Shown piece after piece: positions 57,140-64,000 of a stretch of DNA of 64,000 nt. The number at the start of each line of letters is the position of its first letter. Within the stretch, counting starts at the first letter, position 1. A program made the translations under genes and the position numbers. The notes beneath the pieces are model-generated. The model was not told where the DNA came from, did not search any database, and saw only the letters and a program-made list of their open reading frames with translations. Location: assembly GCA_023653785.1 (NCBI GenBank), contig JAMKCH010012660.1:1-64000 (forward strand), in the 5' to 3' direction. This DNA is from Ophioderma brevispina (taxonomy: Eukaryota; Echinodermata; Ophiuroidea; Amphilepidida; Ophiodermatidae).

Positions 57140-58110
57140 CCTTTCTACATTTTTTATTTTAGGGTAAAAAATGGCCAAAAAATGTCAAAATTGTCCAAAA
57201 ATAGGTAAATCAGTCGAAATGCATTCTTTTCTTCAAATAATCTATCAGAACATGTCCATTTACCTTCAAAGGAGTCATATTTAAGTGAATATAATGGAAG
57301 TCATTCCAATTTATAAATTTTGGAGTCAAAATGGCTAAAAAAAGTCAAAATTGTCCAAAAATAGGTAAATCAGTCAAAATACATTCCTTTCTTAAAATAA
57401 TCGATCAGAACATGTTCATCTACCTTCAAATGAGTCATATTTAAGTGGATAAAATGGAAGCCATTTCAATTTTTAAATTTGGGGGTCAAAATGGCCAAAA
57501 AAGGTAAAAATTGTCCAAAAATAGGTAAATCAGTCGAAATGCATTCCTTTCTTAAAATAATCTATCAGAACATGTCCATTTACCTTCAAAGGAGTCCTAT
57601 TTAAGTGAGTATAATGGAAGCTATTCCGATTTATAAATTATTGGGTCAAAATGGCCAAGAAAGGGTCAAAATTGTCCAAAAATAGGTAAATCAGTCGAAA
57701 TACATTCATTTCTTAAAATAATTGATTAGAACATGTCCATTCACCTTCAAAGGAGTTATATTTAAGTGGATAAAATGGAAGCCATTCCGATTTATAGATT
57801 TTGGGGTAAAATTGGCCAAAATGGATACCTCAGTCCCAATACCTTCGTTTCACAAACATTTTCAAGGAAACATTTGCCGTTACATCTCAAGGAAACATCA
57901 ATAAGTAGCTTTAGTGCTTGTCATTCTAGTTTTCATATTTTTAGATCAAAGTGACCAAAATAAGGTCAAAATTGTTCCAAAATTGTCAAATCACTTACAC
58001 CCAAAGGTGTCATAATAAGTGAATAGAAAGCTAGTTGGCTTAATTGACAGATTTTGGGTTGAAATGGCCAAATCTATTATAATGCCCTCTTTTCAAAGTA
58101 GGTCATATAA
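57140..58110 (+). repeat. Left-arm array of the 4.1-kb element
   Basis: Units of 160 bp with the anchor ATAGGTAAATCAGTC at 57201, 57361, 57521 and 57682, decaying in two further units. Shared unit parts: GGTCAAAATGGCCAAAAAAGG, AGAACATGTCCATTTACCTT, CAAAGGAGTCATATTTAAGTG. Confidence 0.88.
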
Positions 58111-60099
58111 TGTTTTGCCTTTTCATCAGGTGAAAATAGTGCTAGCTATTTAACTTTATAGATTTCTTTTCTGAGTCAAAATGGAATAAATGGGACAAAA
58201 TTCATCCAAAAACTGATCAAAATCAATTAAAATGGGTGAGATAACGAAACGCATCACTTTGACTTACTCTTACATTATGTCTTCTTTTTGCACAGTAGGT
58301 CAAAAGAATATGCGGTTACATCCCATGGGATATAATTAAGTAAACATGGTATATAGACTGCCAGCCAGTCATAGATTTTGGAGTCGAAATGGGACACGAA
58401 ATTTTAAATTTCCCCAAAATTTGGGAAACCAATTGATAAAACGTGTGACTTTGTCCATATTTTTAATCATTACCCTGTGAATTTATATAGATTTCTATTG
58501 AATATTTAAAAATAGTTGTTAGGGCCAGGGTGTTGATTTTTCTAGATCTCGGATGTTAAGTTTAAATGGACATTTATAATAAGCTAAATTACTTTTTAAT
58601 GAGTTTTTAAACTGCATCTTAATATTGTAACATATATTTCTTAGGGCTATACATTAGAATAGCCGAACTTAGATTTTAAATAAAAATAAAATCAATAATC
58701 ACAATAATAATGTTCTTTGAACTTATTCGCATTCTGATGAACACAAAGCCAAAGGACCACATACATGTTAAACTTAGTTTTATACCTTGAATTTTTGATA
58801 TGCAAATTGATATTTCTCCTCTATATCTGGTTCTCATTTGGAAATTGTAAATAATTTTTATTCCACGAGAATTTATTATAGGCTACTCACAAGGCTTTTT
58901 GTAAGTTTAGTATTATGTGTTATACACTGTGATCTATCAAGGATCTGAGGGTAGGCTGCTCTTGTTTTAAATTTGGACCTGAGTTTGATCAATATTAACA
59001 GCTAAAAAATATCCATCAAGCTTGTCCCGTTCTGGGTGGATTCACAGGCCCAGTGTCTGTGGTGGATTTAAGCATTAAATATTGAAATAGGCCTAATGCA
59101 CAAGAACCCTTTAATTAATTTGCTCAACCATGTAGGAGAAGTGACATTTTGGACCATTTAAACCATAACTGAATATGCCGCCAAATTGGAACAGTGACTG
59201 TTCTTTCTTTACCAAATGATCATTCTGACCCGTTGATTAAACCTAACAAAATTAAAATATTCAACTGCGCTACAATGCCAAAAGCTTTCATAAAAAGCTT
59301 TTAGGTAATCATTCTCTCATCCTTTCTGGTCATTTTAGCGAAAAAAATGTGAAGATGGTACCTTCACAGTGATTAGGGTAAGCCGTCCAAGTCGAAGGGT
59401 AAGGGGTGGTTGCCACCCGAGGTAATTTATGGTGCTTTTTTGAAAATGTTATGCACAGTTTAACTCTAAAACTCTATGTTTATAGAAAATTAGCCAATTG
59501 TCATCATTTAGAGGTGAAAACCCCGTGAAAATATATCCGATATTCCTAACTTTTTTAGCGCAAAATTGGATTTTCACCTATAGATTTTCTGTAGAAAATA
59601 CCAATTTCGGGGACCAATTTTGCAGACTCGAGGACTTGATTCTGACGCCATACTAGGTATGTTGGTACTTATTTTGATATCAATGGAAAGAGGAGGACCA
59701 TAGCTATCCACTGAAAACAAAATAATAAACATCGGATAGAATGCGTTCTTAGTATTTTTTTCATTCGTGTATCATACCACTATGAGTAACCGTAAAGGAG
59801 GGCATTAATAATAACAATTATAACAACTTTTGATTTCTTTGATTTCTTTGCTCCCTCCAAGAAAAGTGCATTATAATGGCCAACTCATTTTCAACTTTAA
59901 TGCACTCTGGTGATGTGAACTATGGCTTGATTAACAATTTTGACAAATAGGGCAATAGAGCTAATTTGCCAATTTGTGGTAAATTTCCATCAAATCTGAG
60001 AATTGGAATAGCCAATACTCTAATTTACTGAGGGATGTAAATTTAATGGATACAATAAACCTTAAGGACAATTATTGATGCATTACATTTATCAATCAT
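58111..60099. other. Centre of the 4.1-kb element, no gene recognised
   Basis: AT-rich, with no ORF over 60 codons. It contains repeat Y copy 2 at 59395-59750. No transposase motif was seen. Confidence 0.5.
59395..59750 (-). repeat. Dispersed repeat Y, copy 2
   Basis: Reverse complement of 7376-7745: starts GGGGTGGTTGCCACCC, then CTATGTTTATAGAAAATTAGCCAATTG, GACGCCATACTAGGTATG and ATCAATGGAAAGAGG..ACCATAG. It is nested in the 4.1-kb element. Confidence 0.7.
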
Positions 60100-61060
60100 A
60101 GTTTAAGTTGATATTTTTGATTTTTTGACCATATTGACCATAAATCTTGAGATCCCCCCTCCAATCTTGAGTTCATTTTGATCCTCAGCCCAATGTGCCT
60201 CCAAAATGGGTAAATTGGAATACCTAGCACTGTATTCACCTAATTATATTTCATTGAGTATTTTATAAAAGAGCCAATTGTGACTGTTTTACCATATTTT
60301 GACATTTTTACCCTTTTGGACATGTTAACCCCAAAATGTGTTCATTGAAAAGGCTAGCATTTTATTTACTTAATCACTGTCCCTGGGAAGTAAATGAATT
60401 ATGTTCCCTTAAGCTATTTTGAGAAAAGAGATTGTTATGACTAATTTATTATTTTTGGACAAATTTTGAACTTGTTTGGCCATTTTGACCTAATTTAGGA
60501 CAAATTTTGAACTTGTTTGGCCATTTTGACCCTACAACGTGTCAATTGAATTGACTACTACTCTATTCAGTTAAGTATAGTTCTTTGGGAAGAAAACTTT
60601 ACATATTCCCATTATGATTGTTGAGAAGGAAGGCATTTTGACTCATTTATGGATTTTTTGGACAGTTTTGATGTTTTTTGGCCAATTTGACCCCAAAATA
60701 GGCAAATTGAAATGGCTAGCACTCAATCCGCTCATTTGTGTTCCATTGGGATGTACACGCACATGTTCTGATGAAACAGCTTGAGAAAAGAAGGCAATAT
60801 GATTGATTTACCTATTTTTGGACTATTTTGAACTTTTTTGGCCATTTTGACCCCAAAATTTATAAATTGGAATTGCTTCCATTATATTCACCTAAATATG
60901 ACTCCTTTGAAGGTAAATGGACATGTTATGATAGATTATTTGAAGAAAGGAAGCATTTCGACTTTGATTTACCCATTTTTGGAGCAAATTTGACCTTTTT
61001 AGCCCTGTTTTACCCTAAAATTAAAAATTAGAATGGCCAACACCCCCATACGCTATTGTA
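60100..61060 (-). repeat. Right-arm array of the 4.1-kb element
   Basis: Reverse-complement units with TTTACC(T/C)ATTTTTGGA-type anchors at about 60120, 60285, 60445, 60640, 60810 and 60965. The outermost units (60800-61020) are closest to the left arm; inner ones are more diverged. Confidence 0.85.
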
Positions 61061-61144
61061 TGTCCAATGCGGATATCAATCCACATGGTTGGATGTTTGT
61101 AAAAAAACAACGCCGTCACATTTTTGCTGTAATGGCCGGGCCGT

Positions 61145-61325
61145 ATAGGGCGCTCTTACGCATTCGGACCACTGACCTCTCACAGGGATGCGCGTAGCGG
61201 GTCTGAGTCGCCGATTGAAACATGAAGTTGCTTGTCGCCTTTTAATAGAATATGGCGGGAAACAATGCATTCAACCTGCGGTGCGCTTTACACAACAATG
61301 TTCATTGTTATACAAAATAATACCT
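61145..61325. other. No gene recognised
   Basis: Short stretch between the 4.1-kb element and the TTAA MITE. The 85-codon ORF at 61188-61445 runs into the MITE and is probably chance. Confidence 0.4.
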
Positions 61326-61683
61326 TTAAAGGTGCAACGAGAGATTTCAAATAACAGGTGTCTCGAAAAATGGGAAAATTCTGATCTGGGCACTGGTGTA
61401 AGGGCTTTATCAAAAAAACATCACCATCTGAAAGGATTAAGCTGAGAAACTGTTTCTTTGGTACAAAAATTGTGAAAACATTTAAAAAAAAATTTGTATA
61501 GGAGCAAATACGAAATTCAGCCTATGTTTCTATTGAAATATAAGCAAGAAAAATCACTTTGTTTTCACTTTTAAGACCTTAATTTAACAAAAACAGGTAA
61601 GAAATAATTGAGTGTCTAATTATATTAGACACCTCATATGAACCTTACATGGATGTCTCAAAAATCTCTCGTTGCACCTTTAA
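61326..61683. mobile_element. TTAA-flanked MITE, AGGTGCAACGAGAGATTT family, copy 3
   Basis: TTAA at 61326-61329 then AGGTGCAACGAGAGATTT. The right end AAATCTCTCGTTGCACCT then TTAA at 61680-61683. The 18-base TIRs are perfect, making this the best-preserved copy. Body blocks match 34561-34916. Confidence 0.92.
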
Positions 61684-64000
61684 CTTGGAGAATAAGGTGA
61701 AGCCACATTGAGCAGGGCAAAATGCAACTTCCTGTGGTTTCAATCTGCGGCTATTCAACGGTGCGCCAGCCCGCTATCGTAGGTAGAGGTCGGTGATCGG
61801 GATTGGAGGCTCGGCTCAAGGCTATATCTGGTCACGAATATTTAAATTAAATGGCCGTTATGGAAACTCCACTATTTTGAACCGGGGTTAATCCACTAAC
61901 CCACACGGATTTTGAAGTCAATATCTTTTTCCAAAAATTATCATGAGGTTTACTAAGATTTATTGAACGAAGATTTAAGAGGTGATTTTGTAATTTCAAT
62001 GGAACCAGGCTGCTAGTTTGAAAATGATGAAAGAATCCATTAAGGACATCGCCGGATACGGGAATGGAGGACGCCCTCGGTAGTTTTCATGAGAGGGAGG
62101 AACTTGAAAACATTCCGCATTTTAAAGGACATGTCCAAAGTTTAACTTTTGCGGGGTTCAAAAAATAAAAAGTTACATAGAATCCCTGAAAAGAGGCTTT
62201 GCCGGTATGCAAAATTTATTAAAATACGGTTCAATGGGTAATTGAAATTTCCAAATATGAACCCTTTCCCCCCCAAGAACACGATGCCACTTTGCAAGGA
62301 TGGGCGTTATATTATTAGCAACATATATATGAGTGCCATTCTGGTTTCTTGGGGGGGAAAAGACTCATTATGGCATTTTGTTTTCTGGGGGGCATGAACA
62401 CTAAATGGTATTGGCCATACACAACAACACACCCTATTACTACATACCACACCAACCTCACATGTGATAGCATGCTAATATATCAAGTGCTCAGTTCAGA
62501 AGCCTTGATGGGCACATTTTAACAACAGCGACCATGCATATCCTGGGTATATAAATCATACTAAATACAAGGTGCTGTATTTGTCAATAACAATGGTGAA
62601 TGAAAAGCTATTGAAAGATGACATGGGAATTGTGATTTTATTAGCTAATAGTGCTAGCTAGCTTGCTCATGCTATAAAAGAGCGCGTCATGGGCCATGCT
62701 TTATGCGGGCCATGTTGTGTATTCCAGAGTCTGCTTTGTGTGAGACAGGAACCCCCCTCGACCCCTTATAACTTCTCCGCTCTGCTTCCATCTCGTTTTT
62801 TATATAATTCCAAATTCAGTGCATTAAGTAATGGTCTTTGGGTTTTGTTATTAAGGGCTGTCTCGTGTAGCCTCTTTGTAATTTAAAGGACACACAAGGC
62901 ATGTATAGACGTCCCGTACACGCTCCATAACAAAGGGCCAGCTATGCAACATCTTCCTTGTTTCTTCATTTAGTAATAATGGTCATTGAATGGAGGAATA
63001 CTCTAAGCTTTGCTTTTTCCAGAGAGCATGCCCATGGAAGTTTCCTCAGACGTGTTTCTCATTTTTTCCTTGATACAAGTGTATTTTGTGGATAAAAAAC
63101 ACATTGCGTACATGTTAACGATAGTTTAAAACAACCAACTTCACTTGAATGGTGATGTACCTATATGATTATAAAGGGCATCCTTCCCCTTATCCGGCCG
63201 ATGCCTTACCACTGGAAATCTTTATGCCCAAAATCGAACAGGTCGTGATCTCCCCCATTAATGCTTTTCTGGTCAAGGGTTTAATAAAACTAGTTCTGCA
63301 GAAATGTGGAGAAATATAAAAGTGGTTGGTTTATTTGTGTGTGGTGTGCTGGGGGCACGGTTCTTTCCAAGATCATCCATGCTTTTATACACGTATCCGT
63401 GAGTGTTACTTACTGCAATGTCAGGCTTAATGTTGGCAAAAGTGATAAAATTATTAAGCCAACTGCTTTGATAATTAATAAATACCAACACACAAGCCTC
63501 AGTAACTCCCCCTGAGAACCTCCTAACTGCCCTTAATGGCCCTATACGAAACCCCAAAACCTTGACTGAGCCATTAATTACGACCTTTAGAAGACCGGGC
63601 TTATGCTTATGCCAATGGGTGATGCAGTGAGCGCGCCCATGCCCACACTATAACGCATAGGTTATTAAACAATACAACTATGGCAGACAAAAAAAAAAAA
63701 TTAGGTGTAGCTTTGCGTTATCAGTATTAAGCAAAGTCGTTTTTCTTTGTATTTACACATGATGAAAAACGTAATGTTTGAAATGTCATTATCAAATTAA
63801 TAAATAAGCTTAATGTTTTGTAATTCTGCATCTTAATGCGAAATTGTTGGACACTTTGTCATCATGACCCTTTTCCCCGCTCCCCTATATCAATGTTCGC
63901 TGATATGGTACCTGTGAATGATGGTGCTGAAATGTTTTGCCTCAACATTGCTTAATGGTGGTGGAGGGAACCAGATTGTTCACATCTGTTGAGGAATGTT
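61684..64000. other. No gene recognised; one foldback element
   Basis: Unassigned DNA. At 62262-62362 a foldback pairs TTTCCCCCCCAAGAA..ATGCCAC with GTGCCAT..TTCTTGGGGGGGAAA. ORFs at 62689-62886 and 63273-63557 show no recognisable motif. Confidence 0.4.

Larger units (their letters stand above)
57029..61144. mobile_element. 4.1-kb element with long inverted arms made of ~160-bp units
   Basis: The left end ACGGCCGGCC..AAAATATGAC..GGCGTTGTTTGTTACAAAGGTCCAACC pairs with the right end ATGTTTGTAAAAAAACAACGCC..GTCACATTTTTGCTG..GGCCGGGCCGT. GTATGGGGTGTTGGCC and GGCCAACACCCCCATAC follow inside. The arms continue as tandem arrays (57140-58110 and 60100-61060). The target site is unclear (TA is possible: GTAG at left, TATA at right). 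No transposase was seen in the 2-kb centre. Confidence 0.78.

Noticed and set aside
1..64000. tRNA, rRNA or snRNA genes
   Set aside because: I looked for A/B boxes with cloverleaf pairing and for conserved rRNA or snRNA cores and found none convincing; a covariance-model search would be needed to be sure.

Overview
This window is nuclear DNA from a large, repeat-rich animal genome. It is intron-bearing and AT-leaning, with no prokaryotic-style ORF packing and almost no long ORFs. DIRS-type and Crypton-type tyrosine-recombinase elements, LINE fragments, many TTAA-flanked MITEs and long-TIR elements full of tandem repeats suggest a marine invertebrate. An echinoderm, hemichordate or similar deuterostome is my best guess, but the species cannot be fixed from sequence alone.

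The only host gene I recognise is a PRA1/RABAC1-family gene (prenylated Rab acceptor, a Golgi/ER membrane protein) on the + strand. Its exons are spread over about 13.2-24.2 kb: a tentative N-terminal exon at 13249-13358, then firm ones at 15080-15295, 21241-~21340 (one frame break), 22476-22577 and 24185-24216. It overlaps a large tandem duplication, copy 1 at ~8120-15640 and copy 2 at ~16220-21275. Copy 1 carries the intact second exon but a truncated third; copy 2 carries a broken second exon but the continuing third. Each copy has private insertions: LINE+MITE and a hAT-like element in copy 1; a 163-bp insert and a long-TIR MITE in copy 2. It is therefore either an old duplication or two divergent haplotypes placed in tandem by the assembler.

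Layout: 0-2.9 kb, no gene, poly-G and GA-rich tracts. 2.94-5.16 kb, decayed DIRS retrotransposon (RT end, RNase H, tyrosine recombinase; + strand). 6.5-7.75 kb, two dispersed repeats with second copies elsewhere in the window. 8.1-24.2 kb, duplication and PRA1 gene with nested MITEs. 25.56-26.63 kb, decayed Crypton-type recombinase (- strand). 28.4-36.6 kb, small tandem repeats, a 703-bp tandem duplication and several TTAA MITEs. 39.06-39.60 kb, unidentified coding-like tract (- strand). 39.64-45.0 kb, 57.03-61.14 kb: two elements whose long inverted arms are made of tandem ~160-bp units. 45.603-57.014 kb: an 11.4-kb element with ~135-bp terminal inverted repeats and TTAA on both sides, housing about 33 copies of a ~168-bp satellite in two blocks that start with the same header. 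61.3-64 kb, one more TTAA MITE and otherwise unassigned DNA.

The main novelty candidate is the three neighbouring long-TIR elements built around ~160-170-bp tandem arrays, most of all the 11.4-kb TTAA-flanked one. No intact transposase was seen in any of them. All calls come from reading the sequence by eye; identities and copy numbers are estimates.
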